A DNA stretch of 40,397 bases from Chloroflexota bacterium (GTDB taxonomy: Bacteria > Chloroflexota > Anaerolineae > Anaerolineales > Villigracilaceae): NCBI GenBank assembly GCA_021787595.1, contig JAJYLQ010000030.1:1-40397 (forward strand). The letters are read 5' to 3'. Position numbers and translations under genes: made by a program. Position 1 is the stretch's first letter. Each line of letters begins with the position of its first letter. Shown here one piece after another: positions 1 through 6,730 of the stretch. Below the pieces are notes generated by a model that ran no database searches, had not been told where the DNA came from, and was given only the letters and a program-made list of their open reading frames with translations.

Positions 1-54
1 GTTCAGCAATGTCTGTTCCTCTTCACTCAAGTCCACCATATATTTCTTCACCAT
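1..54 (-). CDS. IS630-family transposase, N-terminal fragment (left copy)
   Basis: Eighteen codons remain, beginning MVKKYMVDLSEEE, which matches the usual opening of IS630-family DDE transposases (MxKKYxVxLxxEE). It has an AAAGGAG ribosome binding site directly upstream. The gene runs off the window. The family call rests on this short N-terminus and on possible TA flanks only. Confidence 0.6.
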   Translation of the reverse strand, partial: MVKKYMVDLSEEEQTLLN

Positions 55-126
55 GCCTGTCTCCTTTGTATGGAGACAGGATAATCCGAATCGCACTTAT
101 CAAAGCATGCTTGACACAGTACTAGG
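1..126 (-). mobile_element. IS630-type insertion sequence, 5' end, left copy
   Basis: Bases 2-126 are the exact reverse complement of 40273-40397, so the same element end occurs at both window ends in opposite orientation. It carries the terminal sequence, a short leader with a hairpin and the start of a transposase reading leftward. The outer limit is uncertain: identity between copies stops at the bases CCTAGTAC, and IS630 elements duplicate a TA dinucleotide, so the TA at 123-124 may be target rather than element. The rest of the element lies outside the window. Confidence 0.75.
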
Positions 127-716
127 GCCCAGCTAACAATTGACCAGGGCCCAGCCTCGTGCAATATAATAATCGTACGGATTTGCTTGCTTGTCAAATC
201 ATAGTAAACAATTGACACTCCGTTCTCTGTCCATTCAGAAAAAACCAATGCGTCGCCAGCAGGCGACCACGCTATCGTGGTGATCCAAGTTTCTTTAACC
301 ACGGGGCTTAAGCGAAGGTCTGATAAGGAGAGTAGAGAGAGCACATCGTGATTCACTCCTGCCGGCGGTCTGGTCTGGATGGCCAGAAATTTGCCATCGG
401 GAGAGGCAGAGACGTAGAATAACTCTTCTTGTATATTGGTCAGCTTTATAGGAGAACTGCCGTCAGGCGGTAGACGGTAGAGGTCTTGCCCGCCCGAGGG
501 AGAAGGTCGTTCGAAAATTAGTGATTGTCGGGACTGGGGTTCAAGCCAAGCCGTCTCGGCACCTAGGGTTGGAATCGGGGTAAGGGTTCCACCTGTTGGC
601 TTCTGTGACAGTGGCGATGGCGTAGCTTTTCCCTCAACCGGAGAGATAGATAATGTACAAGCGGTGAACGTCATTACAATAAGCACTACTGCAGAGGCAA
701 GCAATCGTTTTATCAT
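48..716 (-). pseudogene. PD40/TolB-like beta-propeller lipoprotein, truncated by the IS
   Basis: The start at 716 gives MIKRLLASAVVLIVMTFTAC, a lipoprotein signal with a lipobox ending in Cys at residue 20; an upstream Met at 746 would only add ten unhelpful residues. A Thr/Pro-rich linker follows, then repeats of the type 'SASPDGKFLAIQT' and 'AWSPAGDALVFSE', typical of WD40-like PD40 propeller blades. The reading frame enters the IS near base 126, and the last 22 or so residues, including the stop at 48-50, are IS-encoded. The original protein probably had more blades. A 10-bp direct repeat (AGGGCCCAGC at 124-133 and 146-155) sits at the junction. The function of the intact protein is unknown. 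Confidence 0.75.
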
Positions 717-750
717 GGTGACACCTTTTCTACTGTGTCGGCACATACAA

Positions 751-790
751 AAAAGTAGCGGTAGCCTCTCCGCCGCTACTTTTGTTTTTG
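751..790. terminator. Bidirectional intrinsic terminator
   Basis: Arms AAAAGTAGCGG (751-761) and CCGCTACTTTT (773-783) form a stem with T-runs on either strand. It lies downstream of the leftward gene 825-1511 and upstream of the lipoprotein gene start, so it most likely ends the former transcript. Confidence 0.75.
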
Positions 791-824
791 CCCGTGGTAT
801 GTGGAGCTTGAGAGTTGCCTCCCA

Positions 825-1511
825 TTACGGTGCCACTGGTTTGCCATTGACTGGCGGAGGCGGCGCATCTGGCGGCTGTTCTAGTGGAATCGTCGGTTGA
901 AAAGTCAGGCTGTCAATCATTTGATTTAGAGTTGCGAGATGACCTTCAAAAAGCGATCCCTTGCCTCCGGTACCAACGATGTAGGCGTAGATTCGGAATA
1001 CTACTCCATCACGTACTGTTTCCAAAGTCATGGAGCGATCCCCGGATATCCCCCCAGAGTCAGTTGCCTGTTTCCAAGAAACGCCGTTGATCGAAACAGC
1101 GGTGCCCTGAAGAGATTGTGAAAGATCAGCCTTTGGATCCACCATGAAACTGATCTTGACAAAACCAGCCGGCAGACCTCCGGGCAAGCTTGCTGGGTTA
1201 TTAAAAGGGGCAACATTTTGCACATGGATTAGGTAACCGTCAGGATGGGCAGTAATGTCCCATCCCTGAGGATATGCGAACGAGAAACGAATCTCTTTGT
1301 CCTTAAGTATGAAGGATTGTTGGTAGGTTTGCCATGCGCCTACCGGGGTTTGCGGCCTTGCAAAATCAGCAGCCCCAAATTGAGCCCAGACGCCACTAAG
1401 CACAATCAAAGGCAAGGCGACTAACACAACAATGACCGATGACGGACGCCAAACCATAAAGGAACGAGAAGGAATACGCGCGCGAGGTTTCATGCATTTT
1501 AGATTCAACAT
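825..1511 (-). CDS. Membrane-anchored exported protein, function unknown (PsbP-like fold possible)
   Basis: 228 residues. The start at 1511 is supported by a CAGGAG ribosome binding site nine bases upstream. A basic N-terminus precedes one hydrophobic segment (about residues 25-45), so the protein is secreted or anchored with its bulk outside. The mature part has the pattern 'IRFSFAYPQGWDITAHPDGYLIHV' split over beta strands, 'GFVKISFMVDP' and a terminal 'LNQMIDSLTFQP', which resembles PsbP/DUF1795-type domains found in many exported proteins. The C-terminus is Pro-rich. It sits between the M23 peptidase gene (33-base gap) and a terminator, so it is probably the last gene of a leftward two-gene operon. 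I do not recognise a specific function. Confidence 0.7.
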   Translation of the reverse strand: MLNLKCMKPRARIPSRSFMVWRPSSVIVVLVALPLIVLSGVWAQFGAADFARPQTPVGAWQTYQQSFILKDKEIRFSFAYPQGWDITAHPDGYLIHVQNVAPFNNPASLPGGLPAGFVKISFMVDPKADLSQSLQGTAVSINGVSWKQATDSGGISGDRSMTLETVRDGVVFRIYAYIVGTGGKGSLFEGHLATLNQMIDSLTFQPTIPLEQPPDAPPPPVNGKPVAP

Positions 1512-1543
1512 ATTTTAATCTCCTGAAAACCTTTACCAGAGTC

Positions 1544-2568
1544 CTAATTCGGCACAAACATTATAGCGTCTGCAGCGATGTACGTTGTGCTCGTTTCACC
1601 GGTATCGTCTCGGAGTTCTACAGTTAGGTAACCGACTCCCCTTTGTCCGGCGTATGTACCTAATAATACCCAATCGTTGTTATTGGCGTTTTGATTAACA
1701 TACTTATTGGTGTACGTAGTACCGGACTTAATTACATAATGGGCGTTTGTTGTAGTGCCATAGTTGTTCGGTACAAACACGTAGACAGCATAGTTGCGAT
1801 TCGAAGGTAAATTAGGTTGCCAGTAAGCCCTGCTATCGACTGTATTGCCATTACTATATGTCCAGTGGGTAAATGCATTGCTCAGGCCACCTCGGTCAAA
1901 TCCATATGCAGCCGTCCACCATGAGCTTACGGTCGAGAATCCGGAGTCTCGGTCATCTATGGTAGGCGTGGTTCCGTCAAAGTAATCATGATTCACTGAG
2001 TCCCCAACATCAAAATACGAGTCGTCGTAGGTTGTCCCGTTGCTCCTCACGCCGTAAATCGGTGTAAAGTGAATGCTATAACCAGAAGTTAGGCCGTTGT
2101 GATACATTTCAAAATGGAGGTGGTTTCCTGAGGAGTTCCCCGTGTTATCCGCATAGCCGATGGGCGAGCCATTCCCCACTACTGCGCCCGTGACAGGAAA
2201 ATAATAGACCAGATGTGCATAACGTGTGTAGTACCAGCCGCCACTGCCATCTGGATGTTGGAGGACAACCTCATAGCCCCAACCAGCACTATTCCAACCA
2301 CTGAAGTATACTGTGCCCGGACCAGCGGCATATATCGTTTCACCATAGTTCATCGCAAAATCAATTCCGCTACCTGGGCTTGGAGGGCTTGTCGAGCAAT
2401 CCTCATGCCAAGAACAAGTGACCGTGTGGGAGCCAATGAAGGGAAGATCTGTGATAGATGGTAAGCAAATACACTGTATAATCCTATACCTAAAGCCAAA
2501 AACAATAAAGTAATAAAAGGGGCCACAATCAGAAACGGAAACTTCAATCGTTTGGCAATTCGCAACAT
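1544..2568 (-). pseudogene. M23 (LytM) peptidase with golvesin-like C-terminal domain, frameshifted
   Basis: Two reading frames join into one protein. Frame one starts at 2568 behind a strong AAAGGAGG site and encodes a signal anchor (MLRIAKRLKFPFLIVAPF and onward). The peptidase frame is open well upstream of its first ATG at 2353 and encodes DLPFIGSHTVTCSW, then SGIDFAMNYGETIYAAGPG, YAHLVYY and NHLHFE, the LytM fold with its HxH motif. It ends in a golvesin/Xly-type carbohydrate- or wall-binding domain (TVDSRAYWQPNLP, IAADAIMFVPN). The two frames must be joined by a one-base change at about 2440-2500. The first zinc-ligand His of the HxxxD motif is Gly here (GSGID), so activity is doubtful even if the frame were restored. 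The golvesin-like domain is intact. Confidence 0.75.
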
Positions 2569-2640
2569 AAAATTATTCCTCCTTTACTATTGGGCTTTGC
2601 TGTTACGTGGCATATGAAAACTCTCTGGTAATCCAATTCC

Positions 2641-2669
2641 ATAATAGAACGAGTTTAGCACCCTGTCAA
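2641..2669 (-). promoter_or_regulatory. Sigma-70-type promoter for the M23 gene operon
   Basis: On the minus strand TTGACA (2664-2669) and TATTAT (2641-2646) are separated by 17 bases, followed about 60 bases later by the AAAGGAGG and ATG of the M23 gene. This is a near-consensus housekeeping promoter. Confidence 0.75.
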
Positions 2670-2686
2670 CTACGGATTCCCGAAGG

Positions 2687-2893
2687 TTATTGTTTCTTGA
2701 GCGCGGAGAGCAATTTTACGATCGCCTGCGCCCGCGAAGAAACTCCCAACTTTTCGTAGATATGAGTTAGATGCTGCTCAATGGCGCGGGTAGAAACGCT
2801 GAGTTGCAAAGCAATCTGGCCATTGCTCATTCCACGAACAAGAAACTGAATCACCTCCAGCTCCCGGGCTGTGAAATGCGGCAGGAAAGACAT
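2687..2893 (-). CDS. LuxR-type helix-turn-helix protein, HTH domain only
   Basis: From Met at 2893 (GGAG ten bases upstream) the product is 68 residues and consists almost entirely of a GerE/LuxR HTH: FTARELEVIQFLVRGMSNGQ, then VSTRAIEQHLTHIYEKLGVS. These are the conserved determinants of the family. No receiver or sensor domain precedes it. The frame is open upstream to 3037, but that extension looks non-protein-like and overlaps the divergent membrane gene. It is either a stand-alone regulator or the surviving C-terminus of a larger one. It lies next to the promoter of the M23 gene. Confidence 0.7.
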   Translation of the reverse strand: MSFLPHFTARELEVIQFLVRGMSNGQIALQLSVSTRAIEQHLTHIYEKLGVSSRAQAIVKLLSALKKQ

Positions 2894-3027
2894 ACCCAGG
2901 CTGCTCCTTTCGGTTACAATCCATCCTACTATCCCAAACGCAGAGTTATCATATACACACGTAGGCTTCAAAACTGGCTTCAATACCTTAAAGAATCTCT
3001 GCAAAGATGCAAATGGTAATAATAAAA

Positions 3028-3714
3028 ATGAACACACGTTTGGTTACTATTATTTCCTGGCTCATCACTCTCCTCATTCCATTGGCCATTGTCGGCCTCG
3101 GTGTGCGCGTTCTGCTCACGCCGCTGTTTCCAAACATCGAATATCGCCTGCCCGATTTTCCGCCCGATGAATACGGCTTCACCACGCAAGACCGTCTGCA
3201 TTGGGGCATGTACGGAATCAATTACCTGCTCAACAACGCGGATATTTCCTATCTCGGCGATTTGAAATTTCCCGATGGTTCGCCGCTTTTCACCGAGCGC
3301 GAATTGAGTCACATGCGCGATGTCAAAGGTGTGACGCAGGGATTCTTTCGCATCTGGTACGCGGACCTTGTGATCTTGATCCTGCTTGGGGTTTGGGCGT
3401 GGCGCGGGAAATGGCTGGCCGCTTACCGTCAGGGATGGAGGCGAGGCGGGTGGCTCACGCTCGGCATCGCGGTCGTCGTCGGCGTCATCGCCACGTTCGG
3501 CTCGATGGGCTCCGGCGATGTATTCTGGGCGTTCTTCTCCGACTTCCACGGCTTGTTCTTCCAAGGCAATTCGTGGCTGTTCGAATATTCCGATACATTG
3601 ATCCGTTTGTATCCGCTCAAGTTTTGGGAGGACGCGGTTTTATACATCGGGATCATTTCCGCATCGGTCGCGGCTGGACTCGCATTTGGGTTAAAACGCA
3701 GGGGCGCTGCTTAA
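3028..3714 (+). CDS. DUF1461 / TIGR01906 family integral membrane protein
   Basis: About 228 residues with an N-terminal transmembrane helix, a long extracytoplasmic loop and three further helices. The loop holds the family hallmarks: LHWGMYGINYLL, FTERELSHMRDVKGV and a later FFSDFHGLFFQGNSWLF. This matches DUF1461, a widespread membrane family without an established function. Alternative starts at 3007 and 3013 exist; 3028 gives a natural signal-like start (MNTRLVTII), but no start has a convincing ribosome binding site. It is divergent to the LuxR-type gene and precedes fabG by about 80 bases. Confidence 0.75.
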   Translation: MNTRLVTIISWLITLLIPLAIVGLGVRVLLTPLFPNIEYRLPDFPPDEYGFTTQDRLHWGMYGINYLLNNADISYLGDLKFPDGSPLFTERELSHMRDVKGVTQGFFRIWYADLVILILLGVWAWRGKWLAAYRQGWRRGGWLTLGIAVVVGVIATFGSMGSGDVFWAFFSDFHGLFFQGNSWLFEYSDTLIRLYPLKFWEDAVLYIGIISASVAAGLAFGLKRRGAA

Positions 3715-3745
3715 CGATCTCTCATCAAGATCATCGAATATTCGC

Positions 3746-3774
3746 TGTGCCGCCATGATTCCATGATGTATAAT
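3746..3774 (+). promoter_or_regulatory. Candidate promoter for the fabG operon
   Basis: A perfect TATAAT (3769-3774) preceded by TG lies 24 bases before the fabG start. The -35 position is poor, so this would be an extended -10 type promoter. Confidence 0.4.
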
Positions 3775-3797
3775 TCCTTGGATAGGAGTCAAACAAC

Positions 3798-4547
3798 ATG
3801 CCTGATTTGCTTTCACTTGAAAATCGCGTCGCAGTTGTGACAGGGGGAGGGCGCGGCATCGGTCGGGCCATTTCCCACGAACTGGCCCGCCGCGGCGCGT
3901 GCGTCGTCATCAACGACAAATCCGGCGAGAGCGTCGTATGCAGCGAAATCAACGACGCCGGCGGAAAAGCGGACTGTTTCAAGGCTGACGTCTCGGACTT
4001 TAGCCAGGCGCAGGAGCTGATCAAGTTCACCGTCGAAACTTTTGGAGACCTGCACATTCTCGTGAACAACGCCGGCATTACGCGCGATGGGTTGCTTTTG
4101 AGCATGTCGGAAGAAGATTGGGATGCCGTGCTCAGGGTCAACCTGAAGAGCACGTTCAACTGTTCGAAGGCCGCCATTAAGCATATGATCCGCAAGCGCT
4201 ATGGCCGCGTTATCAGCGTCGCCTCCGTCGCAGGACAAATGGGCAACGCCGGGCAGACAAATTATTCCGCCTCCAAAGCCGGCATCATCGGATTCACAAA
4301 ATCCCTGGCGCGCGAAGTGGCTTCGCGAAATATCACAGTGAATGCCATTGCACCCGGCTTCGTGGATACTGATATCCTCAAGGCGATGGCTCCGGAAACG
4401 CTGGAAGCTGCTGTGAAAATGGTGCCCCTGGGCCGGAAGGGCAAGCCGGAAGAGATTGCCTATGCGGTTGCATTCCTGGCTTCGGACCAGGCCGCGTACA
4501 TCACCGGTCAGGTTCTCGGCGTGGACGGCGGCATGGCGATGATGTGA
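3798..4547 (+). CDS. fabG: 3-oxoacyl-[acyl-carrier-protein] reductase (SDR)
   Basis: 249 residues, the usual FabG length. FabG catalyses the NADPH-dependent reduction of 3-oxoacyl-ACP in cytoplasmic fatty-acid elongation. The classical SDR features are present: the cofactor motif TGGGRGIG (residues about 15-22), NNAG, the catalytic Ser region 'SVASVAGQMG', YSASK, and the FabG-typical ending ITGQVLGVDGGMAMM. The start follows AGGAG at good spacing. It opens a rightward run with the Asp23, nusB and tat genes. No acp or other fab genes are nearby, so a related 3-hydroxyacyl dehydrogenase role cannot be excluded. Confidence 0.85.
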   Translation: MPDLLSLENRVAVVTGGGRGIGRAISHELARRGACVVINDKSGESVVCSEINDAGGKADCFKADVSDFSQAQELIKFTVETFGDLHILVNNAGITRDGLLLSMSEEDWDAVLRVNLKSTFNCSKAAIKHMIRKRYGRVISVASVAGQMGNAGQTNYSASKAGIIGFTKSLAREVASRNITVNAIAPGFVDTDILKAMAPETLEAAVKMVPLGRKGKPEEIAYAVAFLASDQAAYITGQVLGVDGGMAMM

Positions 4548-4551
4548 TTTT

Positions 4552-4594
4552 CCCTCACCTACCCTCTCCCACTGGGAGAGGAAAAAGGTGAGGG
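4552..4594. repeat. CCCTCTCCC/GGGAGAGGG hairpin, intercistronic
   Basis: Nested arms CCCTCACCT...CCTCTCCC and GGGAGAGG...AGGTGAGGG form a strong palindrome that fills the gap between fabG and the Asp23 gene, ending just before the AAGGAG site of the latter. The same motif recurs at about 16326, 18048, 24906 and 33804, and inside the two 171-bp MITEs. Confidence 0.8.
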
Positions 4595-4608
4595 CGCAAG
4601 GAGAAAGA

Positions 4609-4965
4609 ATGTCAGATGACTACAATCGCCCGCCGGGCAAAACCACTGTCTCTCCCGAAGTGCTGACCACCATCGCGCGCATGGCCGCGCTGGGCGTGCC
4701 GGGAGTCAAGGGCATGGCGCCGGTTTCCGGCGGCGTGAACCGCCTCTTCCGTCACGGCGCGGACGAAGGTGTGCGGATCATCCTGCGCGAAAATACCGTG
4801 ACCGCGGATATTTATCTCATCGTAAAAGAGGATGTCAACATCCGCGAAGTCGGGCGCAACGTCCAGCAGCAGGTGGCACGCGCCATCCAGGAAATGGTCG
4901 GCATGGATGTGGCGCAGGTTGACATCCACATCGAAAACATTGACTACGAGGCGAACGAGGCCTGA
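4609..4965 (+). CDS. Asp23/Gls24 family envelope stress protein
   Basis: 118 residues from ATG 4609, chosen because AAGGAG lies directly upstream. The protein has the Asp23 pattern: 'VSPEVLTTIARMAALGVPGVKGM', then 'ADIYLIVKEDVNIREVGRNVQ' and a final 'VAQVDIHIENIDYE'. In Firmicutes these are small membrane-associated envelope-stress proteins, and they are commonly encoded beside nusB and lipid-synthesis genes, as here. The gap to nusB is only six bases, so the two are translated from one message. The molecular role is not well defined for the family. Confidence 0.85.
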   Translation: MSDDYNRPPGKTTVSPEVLTTIARMAALGVPGVKGMAPVSGGVNRLFRHGADEGVRIILRENTVTADIYLIVKEDVNIREVGRNVQQQVARAIQEMVGMDVAQVDIHIENIDYEANEA

Positions 4966-4971
4966 CATCTT

Positions 4972-5445
4972 ATGAAGTCACGAACCAGGGCGCGCGGCCT
5001 GGCCCTGCAGGCACTTTACGAAATTGATATGGCAAACCATCCTCCAGCCGAGGTATTAAGAGAGCGGCTGGAGGAGGAACCGCTTCCAGATGATCTGGCC
5101 GAATTTGCACGGCAGATCATTTTCGGCGTTCTTCCCCTTGCTCATGATCTCGATCAAATCATCGCCAGGTACGCGCCCGAATGGCCGCTCGATCAGATCG
5201 CGGCGATTGACCGCAACATCCTGCGCGTGGCCTGCTGGGAATTCGCGGCCAAAGGCGAGACGCCGGTCAAGGTCGCGATCAACGAGGCGGTGGAACTGGC
5301 GAAGATGTACGGCTCCGACAGCGCGCCGCGTTTCGTCAACGGCGTGCTGGGAAGCCTCGCCGAACACCAGCACGAAATCGAACAACGACTCAAGAGCGCA
5401 AGTTCATCCCTGCTCAACTCGGAGTCTGTGCAGTCTAAAGGTTAA
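4972..5445 (+). CDS. nusB: Transcription antitermination factor NusB
   Basis: 157 residues with the NusB fold signature: SRTRARGLALQALYEIDM at the N-terminus, 'APEWPLDQIAAIDRNILRVA' in the middle, and the diagnostic 'ETPVKVAINEAVELAKMYGS' followed by 'FVNGVLGSLAE'. NusB binds boxA RNA together with NusE (ribosomal protein S10) and supports antitermination of rRNA operons. It lies between the Asp23 gene and the tat genes with very short gaps. The C-terminal tail of about 20 residues is Ser-rich and poorly conserved in style. Confidence 0.93.
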   Translation: MKSRTRARGLALQALYEIDMANHPPAEVLRERLEEEPLPDDLAEFARQIIFGVLPLAHDLDQIIARYAPEWPLDQIAAIDRNILRVACWEFAAKGETPVKVAINEAVELAKMYGSDSAPRFVNGVLGSLAEHQHEIEQRLKSASSSLLNSESVQSKG

Positions 5446-5448
5446 CGA

Positions 5449-5862
5449 ATGGAAATTCTAGGAATTGGTCCCCAAGAGCTGCTGCTGATCATCATTCTTG
5501 TCTTGATCCTCTTCGGACCAAACGACTTACAAAAGACCGGGCGCTTGATCGGCAAATGGCTGCGCCAAATAGTCATGTCTGACGGCTGGAAACTTTTTCA
5601 ACAGACCTCGCGCGAAATCCAGACTCTGCCCAACCGCCTGATGCGCGAGGCCCAGTTCGATGAACTGAAAAACGTCGGCAACGAGATCAAGGGCGATTTG
5701 AAACAGACTGCGGACGCAGTCCGCGAAAACACGCGGCCGCCGCTGCCAGCCTGGGGCGATCCGCCCAAACCAGCGGATCCGGCCGCGCCGCAAAACGTGA
5801 TCCTGTCTTCGCCTCCGCCGCCATCCACGCCGCCATCCGCAGACGAAGAAAAAAATGCGTAA
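5449..5862 (+). CDS. Sec-independent translocase subunit TatA/TatB
   Basis: 137 residues. The N-terminus MEILGIGPQELLLIIILVLI is one short transmembrane helix, followed by the FGP motif and an amphipathic helix 'NDLQKTGRLIGKWLRQIV', which defines the TatA/B family. A long helical region and a Pro-rich cytoplasmic tail follow, a length closer to TatB than to TatA. The absence of the Phe-Gly-containing TatA hinge seen in single-type systems and the longer body favour TatB-like function. The gene overlaps the start of tatC by eight bases, so they are co-translated. It would act with TatC to export folded proteins. Confidence 0.88.
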   Translation: MEILGIGPQELLLIIILVLILFGPNDLQKTGRLIGKWLRQIVMSDGWKLFQQTSREIQTLPNRLMREAQFDELKNVGNEIKGDLKQTADAVRENTRPPLPAWGDPPKPADPAAPQNVILSSPPPPSTPPSADEEKNA

Positions 5863-6730
5863 ATTTTTCCGATCCATCTGGCTCGTCATTACGTTACCGG
5901 CACGCGGGCTTCGCGCCGCCAAGGCTTTCATGAACACCGAACCGGAAGAACACCCGCTGGGCGAAGTGTTCTCGGACCTGGCGCAGAATCCGCAGGCCCG
6001 CCAGTTGTTCTGGAACCAAGTCGAAGCCTTTCGGCATCATCTCCTGCGCGCCATGTTAGCCATCCTTGTGGGCGTTGTGATTGCCTTCGTATTTACCCAG
6101 CAGTTGGTGGATTTCCTCTCCATGCCGATTGGCGGGTTGGACAAGCTGGTGGCGATCGAAGTGACCGAGCCATTCAGCATCTACATGAAAGTCACCCTGC
6201 TGGCCGGATTTGCCATTGCCATCCCCTACATCGCGTTCGAGCTGTGGGCTTTTGCCGCGCCTGGCCTGCGGCCGCGCGAACGCTGGTATGGACTCGTCGG
6301 CATTCCGCTGGCAGTCATCTTTTTTATCAGCGGCATGGCCTTCACGTATTACATATTGCTGCCCGCTGCCCTGCCCTATCTGGTGGGCCTGCTCGGTTTC
6401 CACGCGCAGTTGCGCCCTCAGTCGTATTTTTCGTTCGTGACCGGCCTGATGTTCTGGATCGGCGTGTGCTTCGAATTCCCGCTGGTCATCTATGTGTTGA
6501 CCGCCATGGGTCTGGTCAAACCGCAGGTGCTCGCGCGGCAGTGGCGCATCGCGATCGTCGTCATTGCCATTATCGCTGCCCTCGGGCCGACTGTGGACGC
6601 ACTCAGCATGTTCCTCACCATGTTGCCCATGATCGGTCTGTACCTGATCAGCATCGGGCTTAGCTACATCGCATACGCCGGGCGCGGGAAACCAGCAGAA
6701 CAAAAAACGGCGCAGGAGGCCGCTAAATGA
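5855..6730 (+). CDS. tatC: Sec-independent protein translocase TatC
   Basis: 291 residues with six predicted membrane helices. Typical TatC segments are 'FRHHLLRAMLAILVGVVIAF' near residue 55, 'TEPFSIYMKVTLLAGFAIAI', 'YIAFELWAFAAPGLRPRER', 'SYFSFVTGLMFWIGVCFEFP', and a late 'ALGPTVDALSMFLTMLPM' (the family's P-D-x-xSQ area, here with A instead of Q). It has an N-terminal extension of about 50 residues before the first helix. TatC is the receptor for twin-arginine signal peptides. It overlaps tatA/B at its start and the next lipoprotein gene by four bases (ATGA) at its end. Confidence 0.93.
   Translation: MRKFFRSIWLVITLPARGLRAAKAFMNTEPEEHPLGEVFSDLAQNPQARQLFWNQVEAFRHHLLRAMLAILVGVVIAFVFTQQLVDFLSMPIGGLDKLVAIEVTEPFSIYMKVTLLAGFAIAIPYIAFELWAFAAPGLRPRERWYGLVGIPLAVIFFISGMAFTYYILLPAALPYLVGLLGFHAQLRPQSYFSFVTGLMFWIGVCFEFPLVIYVLTAMGLVKPQVLARQWRIAIVVIAIIAALGPTVDALSMFLTMLPMIGLYLISIGLSYIAYAGRGKPAEQKTAQEAAK

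Noticed and set aside
3007-3037. A longer N-terminus of the LuxR-type gene reaching to 3037
   Set aside because: The added 48 residues have no domain character, no ribosome binding site, and overlap the divergent membrane-protein gene.
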